Part shown: positions 25,733-35,088 of the stretch, piece after piece | How positions within the stretch are numbered: the first letter of the stretch is position 1 | Layout: each line of letters begins with the position of its first letter | NCBI GenBank assembly: GCA_946407705.1 | Contig: CAMJPC010000010.1 | Span: 20,723-84,722 of the forward strand | Direction of reading: 5' to 3' | From: an uncultured Clostridia bacterium | GTDB lineage: Bacteria > Bacillota > Clostridia > Saccharofermentanales > Saccharofermentanaceae | Length of the DNA: 64,000 nt | Notes under the pieces: generated by a model | What the model was told of the DNA's origin: nothing | The model's database searches: none | Seen by the model: only the letters and a program-made list of their open reading frames with translations | Position numbers and translations under genes: made by a program

Positions 25733-26659
25733 TCAGCTGTTGAGATAGCAGTTTACGAGGATGGCCTTGTGAGCGTGAAGCCTGTTCTCGGCCTCATCGA
25801 AAACAACGCTCTGAGGTCCGTCGATGACGTCCTCGGTTACCTCGTAACCCCTGTAAGCAGGGAGGCAGTGGAGGAAGATCGCGTCCTTGTGTGCAACGCC
25901 CATGAGCTTTGAGTTGACCTGATAGTCCTTGAAGATCTCGACTCTCTTGGCCTTCTCGGCTTCCTGGCCCATGGATGTCCATGTATCTGTGTAGATAACG
26001 TCAGCATCGGCAGCTGCTTCGAAAGGATCCGTTGTCATTAAGATCTTGGAACCTGTGATCTTGGCATCTTCTTCAGCCTGCTTGACGTATTTCTCCGGGC
26101 ATGTGTAGTCAGCGGGAGAACCGATGGCGACATCCATCCCTGCCTTTGCACAAGCCTGAAGGAGGGAGTTTGCGACGTTGTTGCCGTCACCCACATAAGC
26201 GAGCTTGAGGCCTTTCAACGAACCCTTGTGCTCCTTGATGGTGAGGAGGTCTGCGAGCATCTGCGTGGGATGCTGGTCATCGGTAAGACCGTTGATGACA
26301 GGGATCGAACCGAACTTTGCGAGATCAACTACATCCTGATGCTTGAAGGTCCTGATCATGATGCCGTCGAGCATGCCGGAGAGGACGTGAGCCGTATCGT
26401 AAATGGTCTCACCCCTGCCGATCTGGATGTCGTTGTTGGAAAGGAACAGAGCCATTCCGCCTAACTGGTACATGCCGACCTCGAAAGAGACCCTTGTTCT
26501 CGTGGAGGACTTGGTGAAGATCATGCCCAGAGTCTTGCCGTCAAGATAGTGGTGCTTGATGCCCTTCTTTGTCTTGTCCTTCATGTCTGCTGCTATGTCG
26601 AGGAGATAATTGAGTTCTTCAATTCCTACGTCTTCGTGAAAATCTATGTAATGCTTCAT
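25733..26659 (-). CDS. argF: Ornithine carbamoyltransferase
   Basis: 308-aa enzyme that joins carbamoyl phosphate and ornithine to give citrulline. The carbamoyl-phosphate loop SSTRTR is at 51-56. DQHPTQMLADLLTI and the ornithine-site HCLPAYRGYEV are present, as expected for the anabolic OTCase family. Length is standard. It follows argD by 12 nt. Argininosuccinate genes argG and argH are not in this window. Confidence 0.95.
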   Translation of the reverse strand: MKHYIDFHEDVGIEELNYLLDIAADMKDKTKKGIKHHYLDGKTLGMIFTKSSTRTRVSFEVGMYQLGGMALFLSNNDIQIGRGETIYDTAHVLSGMLDGIMIRTFKHQDVVDLAKFGSIPVINGLTDDQHPTQMLADLLTIKEHKGSLKGLKLAYVGDGNNVANSLLQACAKAGMDVAIGSPADYTCPEKYVKQAEEDAKITGSKILMTTDPFEAAADADVIYTDTWTSMGQEAEKAKRVEIFKDYQVNSKLMGVAHKDAIFLHCLPAYRGYEVTEDVIDGPQSVVFDEAENRLHAHKAILVNCYLNS

Positions 26660-26671
26660 TTCAAATTCTCC

Positions 26672-28024
26672 TTAATCTAATTCGCTGTCTTCGGGTGCGG
26701 GAAGTGCGGGCTTGGTCTCTTCAGTCGCGGGCTTCTGCTCAACGATCGCCTTCATCGCAGGTGTTTCCTTGCGGCCGAGGTTGTTGAAAGCCTTGAAGAA
26801 CGGATTCGGTCTTCCGCCGTTTCTCGTTGAGAGGAGACCGTCCAAAGCCCTTACGAACTGGATGGCCTGCGACTTGGTGATGACGAGAGGGGGAGCGATC
26901 CTGATAACGGACCTGCCGATCGCACTTACCAGGAAACCTGCCCTGAAGAGCTCTTCCCTGAGGCCTGAAGCGATGACGGTCTCATCGAATTCGATGCCGA
27001 TGAGAAGTCCCATGCCACGTACCGTCTTGATGCAGCCGTACTTGCTCTTGAGCTTGTTCAGTTTCTCGAAAAGGACTCCGCTTACGAGCGTGACGTTATC
27101 GAGGAGATTGGCCTCGCCGAAGTATTCCATTACGGCGATGCCTGCTGCGCAAGCTAAAGGGTTGCCGCCGAAAGTAGAACCGTGATCGCCGACCTGGAAG
27201 CCGGTTGCAGCTTCGTCGGTGCAGAGCATCGCACCGATCGGAACGCCGCCGCCCAGGCCTTTTGCGAGGGTCATGATGTCGGGGGCTACGCCGTAGTTCT
27301 GATAGCAGAACATCTTGCCGGTACGTCCGATTCCCGTCTGTACCTCATCGAAAATGAGGAGGATGTTCTTCTCGGTGCAGAGCTTTTTGACTGCTTTGAT
27401 GTATTCTTCATCAGCGGGATTTACGCCGCTCTCGCCCTGAATGAGCTCGAGCATGATTGCTGCGGTCTTGGGACCTACTGCGGTCTTGATAGCGTCAAAG
27501 TCGTTATAAGGAACATACTTGAATCCCGGAACGATCGGGTTGAAAGGCTTGGAGAACTTCTCCTGTCCCGTTGCGGACATGGAACCGTAAGTCCTTCCGT
27601 GGAAGCTCTTTTCGGCCGTGATTATCTCGTACTTGTCTTCGCCCTTGTGGCTGAAATATCCGCGTGCGAGCTTGATGGCAGCTTCGTTCGCCTCGGCTCC
27701 GGAATTGCAGAAGAACGCCTTGTCGGCAAAGCTTGCCCTGCAAAGCCTGTAAGCGAGCTCACTCCTCTGCGGGATGTAGTAGTAGTTGGAGCAGTGAATG
27801 AGCTCTTTTGCCTGCCTGGCGATAGCACCCGTGAGCTTGGGATTTGCGTGTCCCAGTGAGTTGACTGCGATGCCGCCGATCATGTCGAGGTACTTGTTGC
27901 CGTCCGTGTCATACAGATAGCTGCCCTTACCCTTTACGAATGCTACCGGGAGGGGTGCGAATACCTGAAGACAGTAGTTCTTATCGAAATCGCTTATAAG
28001 ATGGAGATCATTTTCTATACTCAT
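26672..28024 (-). CDS. argD: Acetylornithine aminotransferase
   Basis: 450-aa class III PLP aminotransferase that converts N-acetylglutamate semialdehyde to N-acetylornithine. Clear features are [28 protein letters not shown] and the Schiff-base lysine K255 in [14 protein letters not shown]. The fold ends near residue 400. An extra tail of about 45 residues rich in Glu, Pro, Thr and Lys is unusual for ArgD and likely disordered. The start overlaps argB by 17 nt. The enzyme may also serve lysine synthesis (DapC), as in other bacteria. Confidence 0.93.
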   Translation of the reverse strand: MSIENDLHLISDFDKNYCLQVFAPLPVAFVKGKGSYLYDTDGNKYLDMIGGIAVNSLGHANPKLTGAIARQAKELIHCSNYYYIPQRSELAYRLCRASFADKAFFCNSGAEANEAAIKLARGYFSHKGEDKYEIITAEKSFHGRTYGSMSATGQEKFSKPFNPIVPGFKYVPYNDFDAIKTAVGPKTAAIMLELIQGESGVNPADEEYIKAVKKLCTEKNILLIFDEVQTGIGRTGKMFCYQNYGVAPDIMTLAKGLGGGVPIGAMLCTDEAATGFQVGDHGSTFGGNPLACAAGIAVMEYFGEANLLDNVTLVSGVLFEKLNKLKSKYGCIKTVRGMGLLIGIEFDETVIASGLREELFRAGFLVSAIGRSVIRIAPPLVITKSQAIQFVRALDGLLSTRNGGRPNPFFKAFNNLGRKETPAMKAIVEQKPATEETKPALPAPEDSELD

Positions 28025-28952
28025 AATTCTCTTGTTTCTCCTTGATTATCATTGTGCCGATGCCGTTCTTTGTAAATGTCTCGAGGATAATGGAATGCGG
28101 TATCCTGCCGTCGATTATGTGTGCTCGGCCGACGCCTCGGAGAACAGTGCCCAGGCAGCCTTCGATCTTGGGGATCATGCCGCCGCTTATTATGCCTTTG
28201 TCGATGCAGTCCTTAACGTCCTGCTGGTCGAGGACCGGAATGATATGCTCTTTGCCTTCTGGTGTCGTCTCGAGAACGCCGCCTACATCCGTGAGGATGA
28301 TGAGCTTTGAAGCGCCCAGTGCGACTGCTACCTCGGAGGCTACGGTGTCTGCGTTGATGTTGTAGCTCTCGCCGTTCTTGCCAACGCCGATGGGGGCGAT
28401 GACGGGAATGTATTCGTCATTTGCGAGCATCGAAATGACTTTGGTGTTGATCTTCGTGATCTTTCCGACATAACCGATGTCGATGGGGTTGCCCTCGGAA
28501 TCCTCGGTCATCTTCTCGGCTTCGATCAGGTTGCCGTCGATTCCGCTGATGCCGATAGCCTTTGCGCCCTTACCGCAGAGAACGGAAACGATCTCCTTGT
28601 TGGTCTTTCCGATGAGTACCATCTGGGCAAGTCCCATGGTCTCTTCATCGGTGTACCTCAGGCCGTTTACGAAATGCGATTCCTTGCCGACTTTATTGAG
28701 CATGCCGGAGATGTCGGGACCGCCGCCGTGAACGATGACGGGGTTGATGCCGATGAGTTTGAGGAGCGTGATGTCATCCATGACGGACTGCTTGAGCTCT
28801 TCGTTGACCATTGCGTTGCCGCCGTACTTGATGACAAAGGTCTGGCCGCGCATCTTCTTGATGTAAGGAAGCGCTTCGATGAGGATCGAAGCCCTGTCGA
28901 CATTGTTCTGCATGTCTCCCGTGATTACGGGTGCCTCTTTCTGACCGGCCAT
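28008..28952 (-). CDS. argB: Acetylglutamate kinase
   Basis: 314-aa amino-acid kinase that phosphorylates N-acetylglutamate. It has KYGGNAMV near the N-terminus (ATP site) and [14 protein letters not shown], plus [21 protein letters not shown] and GGMIPKIEG in the C-terminal half. The N-terminal helix before [11 protein letters not shown] (about 35 residues) is the type found in arginine-feedback-inhibited hexameric enzymes, so feedback by arginine is plausible. It starts 2 nt after argC ends. Confidence 0.95.
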   Translation of the reverse strand: MAGQKEAPVITGDMQNNVDRASILIEALPYIKKMRGQTFVIKYGGNAMVNEELKQSVMDDITLLKLIGINPVIVHGGGPDISGMLNKVGKESHFVNGLRYTDEETMGLAQMVLIGKTNKEIVSVLCGKGAKAIGISGIDGNLIEAEKMTEDSEGNPIDIGYVGKITKINTKVISMLANDEYIPVIAPIGVGKNGESYNINADTVASEVAVALGASKLIILTDVGGVLETTPEGKEHIIPVLDQQDVKDCIDKGIISGGMIPKIEGCLGTVLRGVGRAHIIDGRIPHSIILETFTKNGIGTMIIKEKQENYEYRK

Positions 28953-28954
28953 TT

Positions 28955-30028
28955 TTATACCCCCCTGATTATCGTCTTGAGTCCTGTTTCCTCTGCAAGG
29001 CCGAACATGACGTTTGCGGCCTGTACTGCCTGAAGGGCAGCGCCTTTTCCGAGGTTGTCCTGAGCAGAGAAAAGCTTGATCATTCCCGTATCAGCGTCAT
29101 AAACGCCGTTGACGTCGATGTAGTTTGAATAAGAAACTGCCTTAACGTCGGGAAGAACGCCTGCGGGGAGGACTCTTACGAATGTCTCGTTTTTATAGAA
29201 TTCATTATATATATCATTGATCTTCGCCGATGTTACATCTTCAAGGCTCTTTGAAGGCTTGACGTAGACGGTTGCGAGCATGCCTCTCTTGAAAGGGGCA
29301 AGGTGTGGCGTGAAGGTGACCTTGATGTCCCCGGACTTCTTTCCTGCGAGGAAAGAGCACTGCTCGGCGATCTCAGTCGTGTGCCTGTGTCCTACTGCGC
29401 CGTAAGGCTTGAATGCTTCATCCAATTCGCAGAAAGCATATGCGAGATCTGCCTTTCTGCCTGCGCCGCTGACTCCCGATACCGCGTCGATGATGATCGA
29501 ATCCTCGTCGATCAGATGGTTCTTGAGGAACGGAGCAAGAGCGATGAGCGAGCATGTGGGGTAGCATCCCGGATTAGCCGTGAGCTTAGTGTTCTTGAGG
29601 CTGTCCCTGTAGAACTCGGGCAGACCGTAGACCGCGTCAGCCAGAAGCTCCGGGTGAGGATGCTCAAGTTTGTAGGATTTCTCGTATGTGGCGAGGTCCT
29701 TGTATCTGAAGTCGCCGCTGTGGTCGATTACCTTGCAGCCTGCTTCGAGAAGGACGGGAACGGTCTGGCTCGATACGCCGTGGGGAAGGGCGGTGATGAC
29801 GAGATCACTGTCTTTAGCTACTTCCTCGGGCTTCAGATCCTCGATCGTGATGTCGCATAAGCTGCGGAACTCGGGATAAACGTCGGAGAACTTCTGGCCT
29901 GCGAAGCTTCTTCCGATGAGATGCTTAAGCTCGAAAACGGGATGAGATACAAAACCCCTTACGAGTTCTGCTCCTACATAGCCCGTAGAACCAATGATGC
30001 TGACGTTTATCTTCTTTGATGTATCCAT
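28955..30028 (-). CDS. argC: N-acetyl-gamma-glutamyl-phosphate reductase
   Basis: 357-aa NADPH-dependent reductase and first gene of the arginine operon. It has a Rossmann loop [14 protein letters not shown], the catalytic cysteine in NPGCYPT, and the GxGxRH-like [11 protein letters not shown] segment. I use ATG 30028; upstream in-frame starts at 30082 and 30040 would lie in or close to the promoter region and lack ribosome sites. Control is visible: an ARG box sits between the -35 and -10 of its promoter. Confidence 0.94.
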   Translation of the reverse strand: MDTSKKINVSIIGSTGYVGAELVRGFVSHPVFELKHLIGRSFAGQKFSDVYPEFRSLCDITIEDLKPEEVAKDSDLVITALPHGVSSQTVPVLLEAGCKVIDHSGDFRYKDLATYEKSYKLEHPHPELLADAVYGLPEFYRDSLKNTKLTANPGCYPTCSLIALAPFLKNHLIDEDSIIIDAVSGVSGAGRKADLAYAFCELDEAFKPYGAVGHRHTTEIAEQCSFLAGKKSGDIKVTFTPHLAPFKRGMLATVYVKPSKSLEDVTSAKINDIYNEFYKNETFVRVLPAGVLPDVKAVSYSNYIDVNGVYDADTGMIKLFSAQDNLGKGAALQAVQAANVMFGLAEETGLKTIIRGV

Positions 30029-30060
30029 ACTTAGCCCCATCCTGAATAAAGTATTTATGC

Positions 30061-30089
30061 AATATAATGCATAAAAATTCAAAAGTCAA
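30061..30089 (-). promoter_or_regulatory. argC promoter overlapped by an ARG box
   Basis: On the minus strand TTGACT (30089-30084), a 17-nt spacer and TATATT (30066-30061) form the promoter. The plus strand at 30066-30083 reads AATGCATAAAAATTCAAA. By eye this matches the Bacillus ARG-box consensus CATGAATAAAAATTCAAG at all but a few positions. Bound ArgR/AhrC would cover the RNA polymerase site and repress when arginine is high. Confidence 0.85.
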
Positions 30090-30452
30090 TACTGAACATG
30101 CATCCGTAACCGGACAGCTGCAATTATATATATGTAAATGGAATATTTTTACGCGCGTAACACGATTGTAAACATATATAGGAAGATCGAAATTGCATCT
30201 GTGACATTTTTCACAAAAGTCCGAAACACTAATAACAGGTGATGTTTGCGCAAATTGTGGCGGAATTTTGGATAAAGCATACAAAACTATCAACTCTTTT
30301 TGAACAAAATAACCGAAAGCGGAAAACAGGAATACAAAACCCTTCAAATTTTTTTAGCAAAAGTGCCATATAGTATTGAAAACAGTGCTTTGTTAGTATT
30401 TCCGTATGATAAAGCCCAGCCCAAGCAGGCAGGCATTTTGGAGGTATTAGTT
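30090..30452. other. Intergenic region with palindromic sites upstream of the sugar ATPase gene
   Basis: This stretch, about 360 nt and AT-rich, has no convincing gene, although one frame is open from 30300 into the ATPase gene. It contains the 12-bp palindrome TTACGCGCGTAA (30149-30160) and TGTGACATTTTTCACA (30200-30215), a perfect Crp/Fnr-type inverted repeat. No promoter with both elements near consensus is evident for the rightward gene. Confidence 0.45.
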
Positions 30453-31568
30453 ATGGCAAGTTTATCTTTCCAGCATGTTTACAAGAAATACGACGGCGGT
30501 GTCGTCGCAGTTTCTGATTTCAACCTTGACGTAGCCGATAAGGAATTCGTCATCCTCGTAGGACCTTCAGGTTGCGGCAAGTCTACGACACTCCGTATGC
30601 TTGCAGGACTTGAAGATATCTCCGAAGGTGAGATCTACATCGACGATCGTTGCGTAAACGACGTTCTCCCTAAGGACAGAGACATCGCAATGGTTTTCCA
30701 GAACTACGCTCTCTATCCTCACATGTCAGTTCGTGACAACATGGCATTCGCTCTCAAGCTCAGAAGAATGAGCAAGGACGAGATCAACCGCCGCGTTACA
30801 GAAGCAGCTAAGATCCTCGAGATCGAGCACCTCCTCGACAGAAAGCCTAAGGCTCTCTCCGGTGGTCAGAGACAGAGAGTTGCTCTCGGACGTGCTATCG
30901 TTCGTGACCCTAAGGTCTTCCTCATGGACGAGCCTCTCTCCAACCTCGACGCTAAGCTCCGTGTACAGATGCGTGTCGAGATCACAAAGCTCCACCACAG
31001 ACTTAAGACAACATTTGTTTACGTTACACACGACCAGACAGAGGCTATGACCATGGGTACGAGAATCGTAGTCATGAAGGACGGCTTCATCCAGCAGGTT
31101 GACTCTCCTACGGAGCTCTATGACAACCCGGTCAACACATTCGTTGCAGGATTCATCGGAATGCCTCCTATGAACTTCATCAATGCTGTTATCAACGTTG
31201 AAGGTTCTGACGTATTCATCTCCTTCGAGAACGTTACAATTAAGCTTCCTGAGAGATATGCTGTTGAGGAAGTTATGGAGCGTGACGGACAGGAAGTTAT
31301 CTTCGGTGTCAGACCTGAGGCTCTCACAGACGATATCACATACGTTACAGATCACCCTGAGTCAGCATTCACAGCAGACGTCGACGTCGTTGAAATGCTC
31401 GGTGCAGAGACATACCTCTACGTTACAGTTAACGGATCACTGCCTCTCACATGCCGCGTTGACCCTACAACTTCTCAGTCTGCAGTTGGTCAGGTTGTTG
31501 ACCTCGCAGTTGATGCTAACCGTATCCACATCTTCGACAAGGATACAGAGCAGAGCATCATTTCCTAA
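30453..31568 (+). CDS. Sugar ABC importer ATPase (MsmK/UgpC type)
   Basis: 371-aa ATPase. Walker A GPSGCGKST (37-45), Q loop VFQNYALYPHM, signature LSGGQRQRVALGRA, Walker B VFLMDEPLSNLD and the H loop THDQTEAM are all present. A C-terminal TOBE/OB region follows from about 240. This is the CUT1 class that powers oligosaccharide importers. No permease or binding protein is adjacent, so it is probably a shared energiser, as MsmK is in streptococci. I chose ATG 30453 with GGAGG upstream; the frame remains open to 30300 but without a start signal. Confidence 0.9.
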   Translation: MASLSFQHVYKKYDGGVVAVSDFNLDVADKEFVILVGPSGCGKSTTLRMLAGLEDISEGEIYIDDRCVNDVLPKDRDIAMVFQNYALYPHMSVRDNMAFALKLRRMSKDEINRRVTEAAKILEIEHLLDRKPKALSGGQRQRVALGRAIVRDPKVFLMDEPLSNLDAKLRVQMRVEITKLHHRLKTTFVYVTHDQTEAMTMGTRIVVMKDGFIQQVDSPTELYDNPVNTFVAGFIGMPPMNFINAVINVEGSDVFISFENVTIKLPERYAVEEVMERDGQEVIFGVRPEALTDDITYVTDHPESAFTADVDVVEMLGAETYLYVTVNGSLPLTCRVDPTTSQSAVGQVVDLAVDANRIHIFDKDTEQSIIS

Positions 31569-31593
31569 TCCCGGGTAATACCAAAGAAATATC

Positions 31594-31626
31594 ACGGGCG
31601 TTCTTCGGAACGCCCGTTTTATTTTG
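31594..31626 (+). terminator. Terminator after the sugar ATPase gene
   Basis: ACGGGCGTTC (31594-31603), a TTCG tetraloop and GAACGCCCGT (31608-31617), then TTTTATTTT. A very stable UUCG-capped intrinsic terminator. Confidence 0.93.
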
Positions 31627-31634
31627 CTTGCACC

Positions 31635-31663
31635 TTTTAACGAAAAATATTACTATGTAGAAT
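31635..31663 (+). promoter_or_regulatory. Possible promoter of the PucR/CdaR-type gene
   Basis: TTTTAA (31635-31640), 17 nt and TAGAAT (31658-31663) lie about 47 nt before the start of the next gene. The -35 is poor, so this is tentative. Confidence 0.4.
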
Positions 31664-31709
31664 AGCGTTTAATCGGATATTCTGCGAGTATTTCGGCTGA
31701 GGTGAGAAA

Positions 31710-32816
31710 ATGGAAGAAATCAAAAAGTGCATGCGCCAGGTAAAGACGATTATCCCTTCCGGATGTGGTGTTATGGATACCACCGGAAAGATTCTCGCAG
31801 CTACTGACGAGGGCAGTGAAGACCAGACAGATCCTTCGTTCCGTGCGGTAATGTCATCTGACAACCTTTTCGCATCCACGGCAGACCGTACTTATCTCAA
31901 GGTCTTCATCGGCGAGCAGCTTAAGTACATCATCTACATCGAAAACACCGACCAGGATGCCAAGATCAGCCTTCAGCTCATCGCCGAATGGCTCAAGACT
32001 CTGGTCAAGGAGAAGGGCACGGATGCTGAGAAGGCTATCTTCATCAGGAACGTTTTGCTCGATAACGAGATCCGCAACGAGATCCCCATGATCGCAAGAA
32101 GCTATAAGATCGACTGCAAAGATCCCCGTCTCGTACTGGTCGTAAGAACGACGACAGACCAGAGCGCTGAGGCTTTCGAGATCCTTCAGAATCTTTACAG
32201 CGATTCCGAGATCGCAACCGTAATTTCCATGGACGATACGACGGCGATCGTCATCGTCGATGCTTCCGAGGCGCTCCGCGATGAGGAAGGCACTGACAAT
32301 TTCATCGACGAGACAGGCGCTTCGATCCTTGCAGGCCTCAATTCCGAAGGTTGCAACGCAAAGGTCGCAGTAGGTTCCATAGTCGGCTCCTTCATGGACA
32401 TCAGCAAGTCTTATTCAGACGCAATGACAGCCCTCAAGGTCAGCAAGATCTTCGCGGGCGATGCTGACATCTCAAGATACGACAAGCTCGGCCTCGGCCG
32501 TCTTATCTATCAGCTCCCGAAGCCCCTCTGCGAGATGTTCATCAGGGAAGTATTCCCTAATGACGCTTTCAGACAGCTCGATGAGGAAACAAGAACGACA
32601 ATCGACACGTTCTTTGCTAACGACCTCAACGGAAGCGAGACGTCCAGAGAACTCTTCGTACACAGAAACACGCTCGTTTACAGACTCGAGAAGGTTAAGA
32701 CCAAGACAGGCCTCGACCTCAGAAAGTTTGACGACGCGGTTCTTTTCAAGATGGCCACGATGGTCAGGACATACGTTGATTATCTCAACGATACAAACGA
32801 CAACAAGATAAGGTAA
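31710..32816 (+). CDS. PucR/CdaR-type transcriptional regulator
   Basis: 368-aa soluble protein. The C-terminal 55 residues form the PucR-type helix-turn-helix (SRELFVHRNTLVYRLEKVK). The N-terminal 120 residues look like a small sensor domain, and the middle resembles the GGDEF-like domain of CdaR proteins. Such regulators respond to sugar acids, purines or nitrogen state, but the ligand cannot be read here. It has AGGTGAG before ATG 31710. It lies between a sugar ATPase gene and the ftsEX operon and has no obvious operon partner. Confidence 0.75.
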   Translation: MEEIKKCMRQVKTIIPSGCGVMDTTGKILAATDEGSEDQTDPSFRAVMSSDNLFASTADRTYLKVFIGEQLKYIIYIENTDQDAKISLQLIAEWLKTLVKEKGTDAEKAIFIRNVLLDNEIRNEIPMIARSYKIDCKDPRLVLVVRTTTDQSAEAFEILQNLYSDSEIATVISMDDTTAIVIVDASEALRDEEGTDNFIDETGASILAGLNSEGCNAKVAVGSIVGSFMDISKSYSDAMTALKVSKIFAGDADISRYDKLGLGRLIYQLPKPLCEMFIREVFPNDAFRQLDEETRTTIDTFFANDLNGSETSRELFVHRNTLVYRLEKVKTKTGLDLRKFDDAVLFKMATMVRTYVDYLNDTNDNKIR

Positions 32817-32827
32817 TTCATTAGCAA

Positions 32828-34174
32828 GTGATTGATTTTATTAACGTAGAGAAGACCTACAAATCAGGGGTCGATGCTCTCAAGGGCGTAAGTTTCACGA
32901 TCGAAGACGGTGAGTTCGTCTTCATAATCGGCAAATCAGGTTCAGGCAAATCCACCCTTCTCAAGTGCATTACATGTGAGGAGAAGCCCACAAAGGGCAA
33001 GGTTACCATAGACAATTTCGACATCTCTCACATGCCGAGAGCGCTTGTACCCGTACTGCGCCGCAAGATCGGCATGATCTATCAGGACTTCAGGCTCATC
33101 GATTCCAAGACGGTTGCCGAGAACGTCGCTTTCGCAGGCGAGATCATCGGCGTACCCAAAAAGAGCCTCGACAACACGGTCCAGTTCTGTCTCTCGCTGG
33201 TAGGATTAAGACACAAGGCAAACTCATATCCACAGGAACTTTCAGGCGGTGAGCAGCAGCGTGTCGCTATCGCCAGGGCACTTGTTAACAACCCCAGCCT
33301 CATAGTCGCAGACGAGCCTACCGGCAACCTTGACCCTGAGACGAGCGAAGCCATCATGGCGATGCTCCTCGAGATCAACAAGACCGGCGCGAGCGGCAAC
33401 AAGACCACGGTCATCATCTGCACGCACGACCAGACGATGGTCGACAGGATCAAGAAGAGAGTAATCGAGATCGAAGGCGGTCTCATCGTAAGAGACGAGA
33501 GCGAGAGCGGTTACCACGAGTCTGCCGATTCAGAGACAAAGAACCTGGCAAGCACCACTTCACGCACGTCGCTTTACTCCGGTGCCCAGGAGACAGACAA
33601 CGTATCCTTCGGTGACGACCAGGCATACAGCGATAACTACGACGATCCGGAATTCAAGCCGGATCAGACCAAGGTATCCGCGCCCATCATGTTCAACGAC
33701 GACCTTACGAAGCACGAGAAGCTCTTCACGGCAACTCCTGCCGCGCCCCAGATCCCTCCGGAGACAATGCCCGAGGAACTCAAGGTAGAAGAGACCGTGC
33801 CCGAAAAGGAAGAGGAGATTCCTGCTCTTTCTTTCGGTCAGGAACCTGATGCACCTAAAGCACCCGAAGCTCCTGCAGCTCCCGCCGCAGAGCCCGAGAT
33901 AATCGAGATCAATGTTTCCCCCGAGACTCTTACCGCTGCAAACGAAAGCGATAAGATCACTTTCGGCGAGGATAAGAACAAGACGGAAGAAGTACCTGCT
34001 CCCATCACGGGACCTGCTACTGACGTTTCTTTTGACGCACCGGAGAAAAAGCCTGCCAAGGCCTCCAAGTCCGCAAAAGAACCCAAAGCCAAGAAAAAGA
34101 CCGATAAGCCGAAAAAGCCCAAGAAGGGCAGTGCGGATTCGGGTAACGACATAGACATGTTCCCGGAGGATTGA
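32828..34174 (+). CDS. ftsE: Cell-division ATPase FtsE with long C-terminal tail
   Basis: 448 aa, about twice the usual 228. The ATPase takes residues 1-225: Walker A GKSGSGKST (35-43), LSGGEQQRVAIARA, Walker B LIVADEPTGNLD and THD. The remaining 220 residues are acidic, Pro/Ala/Lys-rich and probably disordered. Short motifs recur: VSFGDD (259-264), LSFGQE (334-339), ITFGED (377-382) and VSFDAP (400-405). The tail ends in a Lys cluster and DMFPED. The start is GTG 32828, since no ATG fits. FtsE drives FtsX, which activates a peptidoglycan hydrolase, here encoded two genes on. Confidence 0.93.
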   Translation: MIDFINVEKTYKSGVDALKGVSFTIEDGEFVFIIGKSGSGKSTLLKCITCEEKPTKGKVTIDNFDISHMPRALVPVLRRKIGMIYQDFRLIDSKTVAENVAFAGEIIGVPKKSLDNTVQFCLSLVGLRHKANSYPQELSGGEQQRVAIARALVNNPSLIVADEPTGNLDPETSEAIMAMLLEINKTGASGNKTTVIICTHDQTMVDRIKKRVIEIEGGLIVRDESESGYHESADSETKNLASTTSRTSLYSGAQETDNVSFGDDQAYSDNYDDPEFKPDQTKVSAPIMFNDDLTKHEKLFTATPAAPQIPPETMPEELKVEETVPEKEEEIPALSFGQEPDAPKAPEAPAAPAAEPEIIEINVSPETLTAANESDKITFGEDKNKTEEVPAPITGPATDVSFDAPEKKPAKASKSAKEPKAKKKTDKPKKPKKGSADSGNDIDMFPED

Positions 34175-34179
34175 GGCTT

Positions 34180-35076
34180 ATGAGCGGAAGAGCGTTTCTT
34201 AATTCAGTAAAAGAAGGTGTCCGCGGCATCGTAAGACACCCGCTGGTAACCATCGCATCCATCACGACCATCACGCTGATGCTGATAATAATGAGCGTGT
34301 TCCTGATCTTCTCGGTCAACGCGAGAGGCATCATGGCAAAGCTCAGCCAGAAGCCGCCGATCGATGTCTACATGAGGCTTCAGTGCACGGAAGAACAGTT
34401 GAACGGCGCAGCAGCAAAGTTCGCGGCAAACCCCAACATCATCGAATACACCGTCTCAAGCCCGGAGGATAACTACAATGCATTCAAGAAGAATCTCGGT
34501 GATTCCTCTTCGATCCTGGACGATTTCGACTACAACATGTACCTGCCTTTCACTTTTTCGCTGAGGCTCGCCGATCCTTCACTGGCAGACGAAGTCTGCG
34601 AGGAAGTCGAGAACTACGACGGCGTTCTTAAAGTTCAGCAGGAAAGCCGCGTAATGCAGTTCCTCACCAAGGCAAGCAACATCGTTAACGTCGCGACCAT
34701 CGCTTCGTTTGCGGTACTTCTCATAATCTCGCTGTTCATCATTTCGAACATGGTAAGGATCTCCGTTTACTCGAGAGCATCCGAGATCGAGATCATGAAG
34801 TTCGTCGGTGCGACGGTCAACTACATCAGACTCCCGTACATCATCGAGGGCGCGGTCGTAGGCATCATCAGCGCGCTCATTTCCTGGGGTCTTACAATGT
34901 TTGTTTATTATCAGATATACTTAAGGGCGATGGGATCCATAAACAAGTCCAGTTTCTATGCCCTGGTACCCGTAAGTAATCTGATGTGGCACGAACTGGT
35001 CATGATAATGATCCTTGGCACGCTCATCGGCGCGCTGGGAAGCGACATATCCGTACGCAAGTATGTCAGGGTATAA
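34180..35076 (+). CDS. ftsX: Cell-division membrane protein FtsX
   Basis: 298 aa with the FtsX topology. TM1 is at about 20-45, followed by an extracellular domain of about 120 residues, then three more helices in the C-terminal half, with a typical SEIEIMKFVGAT loop between TM2 and TM3. The ATG at 34180 has GGAGG 9 nt upstream, inside the end of ftsE; an in-frame TTG at 34171 sits too close to the site. FtsX transmits ATP hydrolysis by FtsE to an extracellular hydrolase through its large loop. Confidence 0.93.
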   Translation: MSGRAFLNSVKEGVRGIVRHPLVTIASITTITLMLIIMSVFLIFSVNARGIMAKLSQKPPIDVYMRLQCTEEQLNGAAAKFAANPNIIEYTVSSPEDNYNAFKKNLGDSSSILDDFDYNMYLPFTFSLRLADPSLADEVCEEVENYDGVLKVQQESRVMQFLTKASNIVNVATIASFAVLLIISLFIISNMVRISVYSRASEIEIMKFVGATVNYIRLPYIIEGAVVGIISALISWGLTMFVYYQIYLRAMGSINKSSFYALVPVSNLMWHELVMIMILGTLIGALGSDISVRKYVRV

Positions 35077-35088
35077 GAGGTTCTTATT

